Counted from the first letter of the stretch, positions 16,512 to 25,834 are shown. The stretch is DNA of 64,000 nucleotides from Pedobacter frigiditerrae (GCF_004331645.1 NZ_SJSK01000004.1:248001-312000), one strand, 5' to 3'. Made by a program: numbers and translations. The notes: generated from the letters alone by a model not told the origin.

Positions 16512-18830
16512 TTAAACAGCTTTTGGCAAACTTAAAGTAAAAACACTTCCACTATTAAGCCTGCTATTTGCCTGCAATGATCCATTCATCATTTTTGTGA
16601 ATGTTTTACATAAAATTAAACCAATCCCAGTTCCTTTCTCTTTATTTGTACCGTACGTACTTTTACCTGTCTCTAAATGGGTAGAAGTATTAAAGTTAAC
16701 CACTTGTTCAGTAGGCATTCCTATCCCATTATCCATTATACTGATTTTCACTTTTTTACCATCCTTTATAGAGTTCAATTCAATTACCCCATTATTCGGC
16801 GTAAATTTAATGGCATTACTGATTAGGTTTCTAACAATTAAGGAAGTCATGTTCATATCTGCTAAACACAATGTTCCCGAAGGGATATTATTTTGTATGA
16901 TGATTGATTTTTGGTTAGCTATAGTTAACATAGAGTTGATCACTTCCTGAATACAGAGCTGAATATCGAATTTTTCTATAATTGGCTCAAAACCTTGCAT
17001 CTGGCTCGATGCCCAGTTCAACAAGTTTTCCATCATTGAAGAAGTATAACCCAATGTGTTTTTAAGATTGCCAGCATACCTGGTTAATTCATCTTGACTA
17101 ATATTTCCTTCTTCTAAAAGCTGTATAAAAGAAATTAAGGAATTAACAGGAGAACGCATGTCATGGCTAACTACGCTAAATATGGTATCTTTTACCTTAC
17201 TCAGGTTCTCAAGCTCTCTTTTTTGCTCAGAAACCATCCTATTTAGCCTTGCTGTTTTGCGCTGTGTGTAAAACACAAATGCTCCAGATAAGAACAAAAC
17301 AGTGGCAAGTACAACTAAAAAAGTATTCACATTTTTATTAATCCTCAATTCATTACTTTTCAGGTCAATTTCTTTCTCTTTTTCTGCCTTAGCCAATAAC
17401 GCTAACAATCGTTGTTCATCTAATGCATTTTTTTCGTTTTCTAAGTCCGATTGTCTTTTTAGAAAAGTAATGCGCTGTAAACTTTTTTCTTTATCACTTA
17501 AAGCTAATTCTTGTTTTCTTAGTGTAAGTTGTTGCTGTTGCTGTCTTGCCAAAAAAACCTGTCTCTGTAGCTCAACATCTGTCATTTTCTGTTTAAGTTG
17601 ATAATCATTTTCCTTGATGGTAAAATCTAGTTGCAACTGTCTCCTTGTAATTTCATTCTCTTTTTCCTTATTAAAGATTTGGTCCTTAAATGAAATGTAC
17701 GACCTGTAATAATTTAAGGATTGGTTAAAATTACCTTGTTTTTCTTCTATTAAACTTAGTTTCTGATAGGCGTTTCTTTGTACTTCTAACAATTTGTGTT
17801 CTTGGGCAATCTTTAAGGCTTCTAACAATAAGTCCGTTGCCTTTTTATATTCATTTTCTTTAAAATAGAAATCGCTTAAAGCCAATAAACTAATGGCATA
17901 ATAACTTTTATCATCTTGTTTGTTATTGTACGCTATTGCTTTTAAATAAGACTTAAGTGCTAACTCTTGAGTTCCAGTCGCTTCATAAACGGTTCCTAAA
18001 TCTTGGTGGATAGGCCCTAAAACCGATGCATCTTTTAAATCTTCTGCTACTTTTAAACCTTTTATTAGGTATTCTAACGCCTTATTATATTTTTGGTTTG
18101 AGGCAACACCTAGCTTTGTAAGCTCAGTTTCCGATGCCTGAATAAAAGTAGAGCCCAGCATGCTGTAAACTACTGCCAAACCCCTGTTGCTTTCATTTCC
18201 AACGCCAAAAACCTTTAATGCTTTTTGTAAATAATTGTAAGCTTCTACTTGCTGGTTTAAGCTCTGGTAAATTTCTGCAACGTTAACATAACAACTCGCT
18301 AAATCTCCATCGTTTTTAAGCTCCATATATATTGGAATAGCCTTTTGATTAGCTTCTAATGCTTTCGCATAATCTGGAATACCATTGTATAAGGCACCTA
18401 GATTTAAGTAGGTGCCACCCACCATGTCTAAATTATTCATTGCCGCATAAACTTCTATGGCCTTATAATAATTCCCTTCAGCTTTTAGGTAATTGGCAAA
18501 GCCGTGATAAAAAAGCCCTAAATTATAATAAGCATCTGCAACATATTTTCTTTGGTTGATCTTATTTGCCAATGCGATGGTTTTATTTACATAAGCTTCA
18601 CTTTTATCAAAATTTTTGAGTTTCATGAATTGTTTGTAAGCCTGTTTTACAATAACCAGTTTCGCCGAATCATCTTTTAAATGATTTTCATAGGCATTGA
18701 CAAGACTATCTGCTTTTTGTTGTGGAGTTTTTACTTGAGCATGTACAGCACCACAAAAAAACATCAAGCTATTGAATAACAAAAACTTTAATGAAAGATG
18801 AAAAATCGCTGTTTGAAATCTATTTTCCAT
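16512..18830 (-). CDS. Sensor histidine kinase with tetratricopeptide sensor region (HisKA type)
   Basis: A 772-residue kinase: signal peptide, about nine tetratricopeptide repeats (40-400; for example VADAYYNLGLFYHGFANYLK), a Gln/Lys-rich coiled coil, one transmembrane helix (FLVVLATVLFLSGAFVFYT), then HisKA with the phosphorylated His of FSVVSHDMRSPVNSL and an HATPase with NLISNAIKFTP, IMDNGIGMP and GTGIGLILCK. It belongs to a different kinase subfamily from the one at 1704-3893. No receiver domain is fused. It is convergent with the LytTR regulator, a candidate partner. Confidence 0.93.
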   Translation of the reverse strand: MENRFQTAIFHLSLKFLLFNSLMFFCGAVHAQVKTPQQKADSLVNAYENHLKDDSAKLVIVKQAYKQFMKLKNFDKSEAYVNKTIALANKINQRKYVADAYYNLGLFYHGFANYLKAEGNYYKAIEVYAAMNNLDMVGGTYLNLGALYNGIPDYAKALEANQKAIPIYMELKNDGDLASCYVNVAEIYQSLNQQVEAYNYLQKALKVFGVGNESNRGLAVVYSMLGSTFIQASETELTKLGVASNQKYNKALEYLIKGLKVAEDLKDASVLGPIHQDLGTVYEATGTQELALKSYLKAIAYNNKQDDKSYYAISLLALSDFYFKENEYKKATDLLLEALKIAQEHKLLEVQRNAYQKLSLIEEKQGNFNQSLNYYRSYISFKDQIFNKEKENEITRRQLQLDFTIKENDYQLKQKMTDVELQRQVFLARQQQQQLTLRKQELALSDKEKSLQRITFLKRQSDLENEKNALDEQRLLALLAKAEKEKEIDLKSNELRINKNVNTFLVVLATVLFLSGAFVFYTQRKTARLNRMVSEQKRELENLSKVKDTIFSVVSHDMRSPVNSLISFIQLLEEGNISQDELTRYAGNLKNTLGYTSSMMENLLNWASSQMQGFEPIIEKFDIQLCIQEVINSMLTIANQKSIIIQNNIPSGTLCLADMNMTSLIVRNLISNAIKFTPNNGVIELNSIKDGKKVKISIMDNGIGMPTEQVVNFNTSTHLETGKSTYGTNKEKGTGIGLILCKTFTKMMNGSLQANSRLNSGSVFTLSLPKAV

Positions 18831-19037
18831 TGCCAGGATTGAAAATCTGTGGTGTTAAAATACCATTAGTATGGTATACTATAAATGATAAATAGCTAGC
18901 AAATGGAAATTTAATCCACACTAAAAACTGGCTCAAATACATGACAAATACATTTGGGATGAACTGTTCAATATAAGACATTTTTTTTAAGCGATACCAT
19001 ATCATTTTAAATTTTAATAATTTGTATATTCAATAAA

Positions 19038-19790
19038 ATGAAACCTAGTCTTTTTAATGCACTAATTCCTAGCTTTTCCAATGTATTCATTTGGCTCAAT
19101 GCTATATTGATGTTAGTTGGAATATTTGTGCTTGGTTGGGAACCTGAGGTGGTTATTATTGCCTATTTTTTGGAAACAATTATTATAGGCGTAATTCACG
19201 TTTTTAAGCTACTTGTTGTACTTCGTTTTGGTGCTCAACAAGGGATAGATCCAACTAAAAAAGATGTTTTTAGTGGTTTTTCTGTCATCCCATTTTTTAT
19301 CCTCCATTACTTCTTCTTCATCTTTGTTCAATCGATTTTCATCTTTGAGATGTTAGAAGATATGATTCCTAGTGAAAATGGAAGTTTCAATGTTTTTAGT
19401 AATTATGCCTATTTACTTTCGCAGCACGATGTTTTCATGGCATTTTTAACATTGGCGTTTAGCAATGTGGCAATGACTTTTAAGAACTTCATTTTGCCTG
19501 GAGAATTTAGAAGAACAACAACTAGCAAGCTCTATTTTCAGCCCTACGTCCGAATTTTCATACAACAGTTCGTAACCATTTTTGCGTGGTTTTTTATGTT
19601 TTTAAGTAGCAGTGCGATGGCTGCTGCATTATTAATTATCATTTTTAGATTAATTGTCGACTTATTCCTAAACAAGGCCAGTATGGATAAGACTTTCAAA
19701 GCACAGCTGATGACTAGGCTTAAAAAGAACCAGAAGTTTGAAGATGCTGAACAAACTGAAAAGAGCTTTGATTCTTTTTTGGAGAAGTAG
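19038..19790 (+). CDS. Integral membrane protein, DUF6498-like
   Basis: A 250-residue protein with about six hydrophobic helices. The N-terminal part, WLNAILMLVGIFVLGW followed by YFLETIIIGVIHVFKL, and the later FFILHYFFFIFVQSIF resemble the DUF6498 family of bacterial membrane proteins, whose function is unknown. The C-terminus is charged and probably cytoplasmic. It lies alone, divergent from the kinase gene. The family call is from memory of the pattern and is moderate. Confidence 0.65.
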   Translation: MKPSLFNALIPSFSNVFIWLNAILMLVGIFVLGWEPEVVIIAYFLETIIIGVIHVFKLLVVLRFGAQQGIDPTKKDVFSGFSVIPFFILHYFFFIFVQSIFIFEMLEDMIPSENGSFNVFSNYAYLLSQHDVFMAFLTLAFSNVAMTFKNFILPGEFRRTTTSKLYFQPYVRIFIQQFVTIFAWFFMFLSSSAMAAALLIIIFRLIVDLFLNKASMDKTFKAQLMTRLKKNQKFEDAEQTEKSFDSFLEK

Positions 19791-20169
19791 GTTGTGATTA
19801 AAGAGGATAGCTACAAAGGCACTAAGACACAAAGTTTGGTAAATTAGGTCTTAGTGGTTGTTACAAAATGCTTGAAAAACAATGTTTGTATTTCATAGCA
19901 GTTACAGCCCCGCCAATTGTCGGGCTTATATAACGAAGGTAGAAACTTTTGGCTTAGTTTTTCCCCCTCAAGTCTTTTATGCTTAGCGCCCTATAAGTCA
20001 TTTGAAACACAGACTTTTGTTTAATAAACCTGATGGAAGCGAAAATACTTTTTGAATGCGCAGCACAAAAAGATTGTAGCGAACAGCAGGGCCAAGAAGC
20101 CACAAAGAATTGGCATTGTTTTTCAAATACTCTTTGTAATCTTTGCTCCTTTATCCTTGTTGCTTGCTC
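19791..20169 (+). repeat. Gene-free stretch of degenerate dispersed repeats
   Basis: No gene is supported. The sequence contains words that recur between genes in this group: CACTAAGACACAAAGTTTGG (19821-19840), CCGCCAATTGTCGGGC (19912-19927) and a GAAGCGAAAATACTTTTTG/GATTGTAGCGAACAGCAGGG segment near 20036-20093. It separates two convergent genes; no clean intrinsic terminator was seen. Confidence 0.4.
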
Positions 20170-22596
20170 CTACTTAAACAACTCAGGAAACTGATCTGGT
20201 TTGCTTTCGTTCATCATGGCGTAAACCGCTTCAATTACGTCATCTACAGATGGTTTGCTGAAATAATCCCCATCTGAGCCATAAGGCGGACGGTGAGCCT
20301 TTGCAGTTAATGTTTTAGGTTGTGCATCTAACAAATAGTAACCTTGTTGCTCTTCCAAAATCTGCTGTAAGATAAAAGCTGTTCCACCTCCGGGTACATC
20401 TTCGTCAATAACCAACAATTTATTGGTTTTCTGTAAAGACTTTTTACAAAGTTGATCAGTATCAAAAGGTAAAAGCGTTTGTGGATCTATAATTTCAATT
20501 GAAATACCTAATTGTTCCAATTCCTCAGCAGCTTCTTCTACTATTCTGAGCGTAGAACCATAAGTAACAACCGTAATAGCTGTACCTTCTTTAATCAATT
20601 CTGCCTTGCCCAAAGGAACCGTAAATTCGCCCACATTATCTGGTAATTTCTCTTTTAAACGATAGCCATTTAAACATTCTATAACCAATGCTGGTTCGTC
20701 TGCCCTAAATAATGTATTATACATTCCTGCGGCTTGTGTCATGTTACGCGGAACACAGATGTGCATGCCACGTAAAGATCCTAAAATCATCCCCATTGGT
20801 GAACCTGAGTGCCAAACACCTTCTAAACGGTGACCACGTGTACGTACAATTACAGGCGCTTTCTGACCTGCCTTGGTACGGTATGATAAACTTGCCAAAT
20901 CATCACTTAAAATGTTTAAGGCATATAACAAATAATCTAGGTATTGTATTTCGGCAATTGGCCTTAAGCCACGTAAGGCTAAACCTATACCCTGACCAAT
21001 AATAGTAGCTTCTCTAATTCCAGTATCTGTAATCCTTAAATCGCCATATTTAGCTTGCAGACCCGCAAAACCTTGGTTTACATCACCAATGTGTCCTAAA
21101 TCTTCACCAAATGCTACCAGACGTTGGTCGCGAGCAAAGTTAGCGTCGAAACAAGCGTTTAACAACTCTCTACCATCTAACATTTTACTGTCTTCGTGGT
21201 ACTGCGCATCAACTTGATCTACCAAAAACGGACTTTCTTTTCCATCTGTAAATAACTTAGAACTGTATTTTTCTTCGTTAATTTCTGCTTGTGCTAAGTA
21301 CCATTTTACTAAAACATCCCTATCTGCAGAAGGTGTGCTTACACTTAAACGAATGGCTTTACGAGCTGATGATAAAACTTCCCTTCTTAAGGCATCTGGC
21401 GTTGAAGCCAGTTGATTAGCAATTTTAATTAACGCGGCGTTTCCATCTGCAAAAGCATGGATCATTTTGATAACCTGACCTTGCTCTTGTTTAATGTTAA
21501 CCAAAAACTCGTCCCAAGCTTCTTTTTGTATAGCTTTTATAGCACGTTTGGCTTCGCTTTCTATTTCGTTTAATTGTTCATCTGTGGCAATGGCCGATTC
21601 TATCATCCATTTGCGCATCTGTATAATACAATCGTGCTCTTTTTCCCAAGCTAAACGATCTTTTTCTTTATATCGCTCATGTGAGCCAGAAGTAGAGTGA
21701 CCTTGTGGTTGTGTAACTTCGGTAACGTGTATTAAAACAGGGACATGCTCTTCTCTACAAATATTAATTGCTCTTTCGTAAGTTTCGCATAAAGCAGGAT
21801 AATCCCAGCCTTTTACCTTGAATATCTCGTAGCCGTTTGTGCCCTCTTCTCTTTGGAAACCTTTTAATATCTCTGAAATGTCCTCTTTTGTGGTCTGAAA
21901 TTTAGCAGGAACAGAAATTCCATAGCCATCATCCCAAACAGAAATAGCCATTGGCACCTGTAAAACACCAGCTGCATTGATAGCTTCGAAAAACACCCCT
22001 TCAGAAGTAGAAGCATTTCCTATGGTACCAAAAGCAACTTCATTGCCTTTAACAGAGAAGTTTTTTAGGTAATCTAATTCTGGGTTTTGCTTAAATAACT
22101 TAGATGCATAAGCTAAACCAACTAAACGAGCCATTTGACCGCCTGTTGGGGCAATATCCGATGAACAGTTTTTAATGTCTGTTAAGTCTTTCCAAGAACC
22201 ATCATCGTTTAAAGAGCGTGTAGCAAAGTGACAATTCATTTGTCTACCAGCCGATGAGGGGTCTGCTTCTACACTCGGATTGGCGTATAACTGCGCAAAA
22301 AATTCCTTTATAGTAGAAATTCCTGTAGCAAATGCAAAAGTCTGATCTCTGTAATAGCCTGAGCGCCAGTCACCTTTTTTAAAGGCTCTTGCCATGGCAA
22401 TTTGAGGAACTTCCTTCCCGTCTCCGAAAATACCAAACTTCGCCTTACCAGTTAAAACTTCTCGTCTACCTAAAATACTAGCCTGACGACTCTCTACAGC
22501 TATTTTATAGTCATTAATTACGATTAATTTAAAATCATCGAAACTTAATTCTGAGGCATCAATTTGATTAGTTGTAACTTTTCCTTCTGACTGCAT
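20170..22596 (-). CDS. Fused E1 alpha/beta subunit of a 2-oxoacid dehydrogenase
   Basis: At 808 residues this joins the E1 alpha and E1 beta subunits of a thiamine-diphosphate 2-oxoacid dehydrogenase in one chain. The alpha half (about 1-400) has SSDIAPTGGQMARLVGLAYA and the cofactor motif region GNASTSEGVFFEAINAAG with WDDGYGIS, where the usual GDG and NN are GNA and DD. The beta half (about 470-800) has FGEDLGHIGDVNQGFAGL, DTGIREATIIGQGIG, VRTRGHRLEGVWHSGSPMG and VIDEDVPGGGTAF. The likely substrate is branched-chain 2-oxoacids, as for similar Bacteroidota proteins, but pyruvate is not excluded. E2 and E3 are not in the window. Confidence 0.88.
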   Translation of the reverse strand: MQSEGKVTTNQIDASELSFDDFKLIVINDYKIAVESRQASILGRREVLTGKAKFGIFGDGKEVPQIAMARAFKKGDWRSGYYRDQTFAFATGISTIKEFFAQLYANPSVEADPSSAGRQMNCHFATRSLNDDGSWKDLTDIKNCSSDIAPTGGQMARLVGLAYASKLFKQNPELDYLKNFSVKGNEVAFGTIGNASTSEGVFFEAINAAGVLQVPMAISVWDDGYGISVPAKFQTTKEDISEILKGFQREEGTNGYEIFKVKGWDYPALCETYERAINICREEHVPVLIHVTEVTQPQGHSTSGSHERYKEKDRLAWEKEHDCIIQMRKWMIESAIATDEQLNEIESEAKRAIKAIQKEAWDEFLVNIKQEQGQVIKMIHAFADGNAALIKIANQLASTPDALRREVLSSARKAIRLSVSTPSADRDVLVKWYLAQAEINEEKYSSKLFTDGKESPFLVDQVDAQYHEDSKMLDGRELLNACFDANFARDQRLVAFGEDLGHIGDVNQGFAGLQAKYGDLRITDTGIREATIIGQGIGLALRGLRPIAEIQYLDYLLYALNILSDDLASLSYRTKAGQKAPVIVRTRGHRLEGVWHSGSPMGMILGSLRGMHICVPRNMTQAAGMYNTLFRADEPALVIECLNGYRLKEKLPDNVGEFTVPLGKAELIKEGTAITVVTYGSTLRIVEEAAEELEQLGISIEIIDPQTLLPFDTDQLCKKSLQKTNKLLVIDEDVPGGGTAFILQQILEEQQGYYLLDAQPKTLTAKAHRPPYGSDGDYFSKPSVDDVIEAVYAMMNESKPDQFPELFK

Positions 22597-22805
22597 ATTG
22601 GGAATTGGTTAGAGGGCAAAGATACAATTCTTTCTAATTCCCTATCAATTTGATCGGCAAATAATATTTGGAATGCTTTTTGTTTTAACATATAAAACAT
22701 TAAATTTGTTTAGACCATAAAAGATGAAAGTGTTATGATTTTATTAAGTCTTAAAATGACTAAATTTATAATGGCTCATCGCAATTAAAACTAAAAAACG
22801 CACAA

Positions 22806-23198
22806 ATGAAAAAGTTAATTTTGTTATTCACCATGATATTAGGTTTTGGTGTTGCAGTAAATGCTCAAACCAAACCAGCCGAGTTTAAATTTGAAACTGA
22901 AGTACATAACTTTGGCGACATTGCATTAGGTAAGCCAGTATCTTTTACTTTCAATTTTACAAACACCGGAGAGGCTCCTTTAATTATTTCTAAAGTGGAG
23001 ACTACATGTGGTTGTACGGTATCTGAATACACACAAACACCTGTTAAAAGTGGCGAAAAAGGTTTCGTAAAAGTTACCTTAACACCGTCTGGACCAGCAT
23101 TGCCGTTTAATAAAGGCATTACCTTAACTTCAAATGCCAGAACAGCTACAAAGGTGCTGGTAATTAAAGGGAAGTATATAGAAGGCAATACAAAGTAA
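22806..23198 (+). CDS. Exported DUF1573 protein
   Basis: A 130-residue protein with a signal peptide (MKKLILLFTMILGFGVAVNA) followed by one DUF1573 domain: FETEVHNFGDIALGKPVSFTF, NTGEAPLIISKVETTCGCTV and KGFVKVTLTPSG. The domain is an Ig-like fold with a conserved Cys-Gly-Cys; its function is unknown, though it is abundant in Bacteroidota periplasm. It is followed immediately by an intrinsic terminator. Confidence 0.93.
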   Translation: MKKLILLFTMILGFGVAVNAQTKPAEFKFETEVHNFGDIALGKPVSFTFNFTNTGEAPLIISKVETTCGCTVSEYTQTPVKSGEKGFVKVTLTPSGPALPFNKGITLTSNARTATKVLVIKGKYIEGNTK

Positions 23199-23218
23199 AA
23201 TTTTAAAGATATTTCAAT

Positions 23219-23255
23219 AAAAGCCCCGTTTATCCAACGGGGTTTTTTATTTTTG
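23219..23255 (+). terminator. Intrinsic terminator after the DUF1573 gene
   Basis: AAAGCCCCGTT and AACGGGGTTTTT pair over about 11 bases, with one G-T, around a TATCC loop, followed by a T-rich tract to 23254. The next gene's ATG at 23262 is only a few bases beyond the tract. Confidence 0.9.
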
Positions 23256-23261
23256 TGGCCT

Positions 23262-24461
23262 ATGCCAAAAATATCAGAAAAAGGGTTTCAAATGCCCGCA
23301 TCGCCTATCAGAAAATTAACGCCATTTGCAGACAAAGCAAAAGCTGCTGGTAAAAAAGTTTATCATTTAAATATTGGTCAGCCAGACATTGCCACACCAG
23401 AGGGAATGTTAAACGCCATTAAAAACATAGATTTTGATGTTTGGGCTTATACCCCATCTGAAGGTACTTTGACTTATAGAAAAAAGCTAACAGAATATTA
23501 CAATAAATTAGGTTACAACATTACACCCGAAAACATTCTGGTAACTGTTGGTGGTTCTGAAGCCATTACCATCGCCATGCAAACTTGTGTAAACGAAGGT
23601 GATGAGATTATTATTCCTGAACCATTTTACGCCAACTACAACGGTTTTGCTTGTATGAGTAATGTGGTGGTTAAGCCTATCTTATCTTATATAGAAAATG
23701 GTTTTGCCCTGCCTCCTATTGCAGAGTTTGAGAAACTGATCACTCCAAAAACCAAGGCTATCATTATATGTAACCCTAATAACCCAACGGGATATTTATA
23801 TTCTAGAGAAGAGTTAGATGCCTTAAAAGCTTTATGCTTAAAGTACGATTTATTCTTATTCTCTGATGAAGCTTACCGCGAATTCTGTTATGACGGTCGT
23901 GAGTTTATCTCCCCAATGCATTTAGATGGATTAGACGAAAACGTAGTGATCATGGATACGGTTTCTAAACGTTACAGTGCTTGCGGCGCTCGTTTAGGTT
24001 GTTTAATTACGAAGAACAAGGAAGTAATAGCTTCTGGCTTAAAGTTCGCACAAGCAAGATTAAGCCCAGGTATGGTAGAGCAGATTGCTGGAACCGCAGC
24101 CGTTGATACACCTGATAGCTATTTTGAAGAAGTAAATAAAGAATATACCTTGCGTAGAGATACCTTGGTAAAACGCCTTAATAACATTGAAGGGGTATTT
24201 TGTCCTAACCCAGGTGGTGCATTTTATGTAGTGGCTAAATTCCCTATTGATGATGCCGATGCTTTTTGTCAATGGATGTTAGAGAGCTTTGATCACAATG
24301 GCGCTACTGTAATGATGGCACCAGCTACCGGTTTTTACTCGAGTCCAGGTTCTGGTAAAAATGAAGTAAGAATGGCTTATGTTCTAAATACCGATGATTT
24401 AAATGGAGCCATGGATTGTTTGGAAGTTGCTTTAGCGAAATACCCAGGAAGGGTTTTGTAA
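23262..24461 (+). CDS. PLP-dependent aminotransferase, class I/II
   Basis: A 399-residue fold-type I aminotransferase. It has the start typical of the Bacteroidota group (MPKISEKGFQMPASPIRKL), then YHLNIGQPDIATP, CNPNNPTGY, SDEAYREFC and the PLP lysine in TVSKRYSACGARLG. It should transfer amino groups between 2-oxoglutarate and an aspartate- or aromatic-type amino acid; the exact substrate is not readable. A TTG at 23253 in frame was rejected in favour of the ATG. Its start sits just behind the terminator of the preceding gene, so its promoter must overlap that hairpin. Confidence 0.9.
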   Translation: MPKISEKGFQMPASPIRKLTPFADKAKAAGKKVYHLNIGQPDIATPEGMLNAIKNIDFDVWAYTPSEGTLTYRKKLTEYYNKLGYNITPENILVTVGGSEAITIAMQTCVNEGDEIIIPEPFYANYNGFACMSNVVVKPILSYIENGFALPPIAEFEKLITPKTKAIIICNPNNPTGYLYSREELDALKALCLKYDLFLFSDEAYREFCYDGREFISPMHLDGLDENVVIMDTVSKRYSACGARLGCLITKNKEVIASGLKFAQARLSPGMVEQIAGTAAVDTPDSYFEEVNKEYTLRRDTLVKRLNNIEGVFCPNPGGAFYVVAKFPIDDADAFCQWMLESFDHNGATVMMAPATGFYSSPGSGKNEVRMAYVLNTDDLNGAMDCLEVALAKYPGRVL

Positions 24462-24596
24462 GTTTTTGTTTGTTTAGGGGTTATAAAGAGATTAGGGTTT
24501 AGATGCTTCTGCCCTTACCTAGCGCCGTCATATCGAAATGAGCTTTTCGCGATTGAGATATCTGGTAATTAACCCCTACCCCTATATTATAAAAAG

Positions 24597-24628
24597 AAGG
24601 CCTTGTTATTAAAACAGGGCTTTTTTTT
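24597..24628 (+). terminator. Intrinsic terminator after the aminotransferase gene
   Basis: AAGGCCTTGTT (24597-24607) pairs with AACAGGGCTTT (24613-24623), with G-T pairs, around ATTAA, followed by eight T residues to 24628. Just upstream, 24527-24562 carries a dispersed repeat word of the ATCGAAATGAGC type. Confidence 0.85.
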
Positions 24629-24641
24629 GTGGATCCGAAGG
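24626..24641 (+). repeat. Near-duplicate of the tmRNA 3' end (putative attachment site remnant)
   Basis: TTTGTGGATCCGAAGG matches the tmRNA 3' end at 25876-25891 (TTTGTGGAGCCGAAGG) at 15 of 16 bases, same orientation, 1,250 bases apart. The pair brackets the DUF6922/AbiEii module, as expected for integration at the end of the tmRNA gene. Confidence 0.6.
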
Positions 24642-24725
24642 CTCATTGGCAAGCAATTTGCTTGATTATGAATATATTAGAAGTTTATTTATTTAAAATT
24701 TACAATTAACATTAAAGTATATCAT

Positions 24726-24733
24726 TATATTTG
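24726..24733 (+). promoter_or_regulatory. -7 promoter box, TATATTTG
   Basis: Exact TAnnTTTG match ending 5 bases before the ATG of the DUF6922 gene, implying a very short or absent 5' leader for the module's transcript. Confidence 0.55.
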
Positions 24734-24738
24734 TATAA

Positions 24739-25020
24739 ATGAAATCGGTAAAAAACATAGCAGATATCCTTCCTAAAGATCTTTTTTGGGATGTAAATCC
24801 ATCAAACTTGGATGTTCAGGAGGATAAGGATTTGATTATCCCTCGGGCACTGTATGCTACAACCGAAGATACATTTTCTAAAGATATTAGCCGTTTAGAG
24901 GAGCTCTACAAACGTAGTGAGATTGTTGAAGAGCTTAAAATCACTAAAGAGCGTATCAGCAATAAAGTATGCAAAATGGTAGCCCAGCGTTATCATGTTA
25001 GGCATTTTTCACGCTACTAG
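24739..25020 (+). CDS. DUF6922-like protein, putative antitoxin of an AbiEii pair
   Basis: A 93-residue protein. The N-terminus (LPKDLFWDVNPSNLDVQEDK followed by IIPRALY) resembles DUF6922, a small Bacteroidota family; the C-terminal half is basic and helical and could bind DNA. Its stop overlaps the GTG start of the AbiEii-like gene (TAGTG), so the two are translationally coupled in the usual antitoxin-first order. It is much smaller than AbiEi and has no visible winged-helix AbiEi pattern. Its antitoxin role is inferred from position only. Confidence 0.7.
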   Translation: MKSVKNIADILPKDLFWDVNPSNLDVQEDKDLIIPRALYATTEDTFSKDISRLEELYKRSEIVEELKITKERISNKVCKMVAQRYHVRHFSRY

Positions 25021-25781
25021 TGGCGGCAGTATCCCCAGAACTTTTTGAAACCATCGTTGAGCTCCAAAATCTTCCAAGCCTTAATGATGCGATTTTAGCT
25101 GGTGGAACAAATCTTGCTATTCGGTATGACCATAGGGAGTCTGTTGATATCGATCTATTTTTTTCTGATATTGTAGGCAAAGCTCACTATCAAAAAATTA
25201 CGGAAGAAATAAAACAATATTTTGATGAGAGGGCAACACATATTCATTTTCCCTGTGATGAAAGTGACCAATTTATATTTTTGCGCTTTTGGATTAAAAC
25301 AAGAGATTTAAACATCAAAGTAGAGATTATGCAGAATGCAAATTTCTTAGATAAGCCAGAAATTGTAAATAGTGCAAAGCTAGCTTCAAAAAGAGATATT
25401 GGAATACTTAAACTAATGACCGCAGCAAATAGAGGAAGTTTTAAGGATATTTACGACTTAGACTATTTAACAGAAGATATATTATTAAGTCAACTGATGT
25501 TGGATTTAAAGTATAAACAAGAAACTTATAATGGTAATGAGTATCGTACCATATTTGATTTAGATGGAGAAGTCAGTCCAGTTAAAGACCCTTTGCGCTT
25601 ATTGCTTTTTGAAGAAAAGTCTGCTAAGCGAAGGGATAGACCAAATCATAGTGACTATAGGATATTGCCACAAGCAAATAGCAAAAACTTACTAACTGCT
25701 AAATCAAGTTATCGAACAAAGGTTCGAAAATTGTGCGATGAGCTTGGCATCGAATTCCCAGGGATAATGCCTTTAAATTAA
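25020..25781 (+). CDS. AbiEii/AbiGii-family nucleotidyltransferase, putative toxin
   Basis: A 253-residue minimal nucleotidyltransferase. The core is ILAGGTNLAIRYDHRESVDI followed by DLFF (about residues 24-47), giving the GG motif and the two metal-binding aspartates of DID; further on KLASKRDIGILKLMTAANRG and FKDIYDLDYL match the family's third and fourth motifs. AbiEii enzymes act as toxins that transfer nucleotides, shown for tRNA in relatives such as MenT. The GTG start at 25020 overlaps the upstream stop. The module lies against the tmRNA gene, with a shared terminator between them. Confidence 0.85.
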   Translation: MAAVSPELFETIVELQNLPSLNDAILAGGTNLAIRYDHRESVDIDLFFSDIVGKAHYQKITEEIKQYFDERATHIHFPCDESDQFIFLRFWIKTRDLNIKVEIMQNANFLDKPEIVNSAKLASKRDIGILKLMTAANRGSFKDIYDLDYLTEDILLSQLMLDLKYKQETYNGNEYRTIFDLDGEVSPVKDPLRLLLFEEKSAKRRDRPNHSDYRILPQANSKNLLTAKSSYRTKVRKLCDELGIEFPGIMPLN

Positions 25782-25834
25782 TTAGCTTTATATAAGAAAT
25801 GTATTACTCCTTATATGATTTACTAGCAATAATT

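Noticed and set aside
18820..19005. 61-codon minus-strand frame overlapping the start of the TPR kinase
   Set aside because: It overlaps the kinase start in another frame, has no promoter and does not resemble a known small protein.
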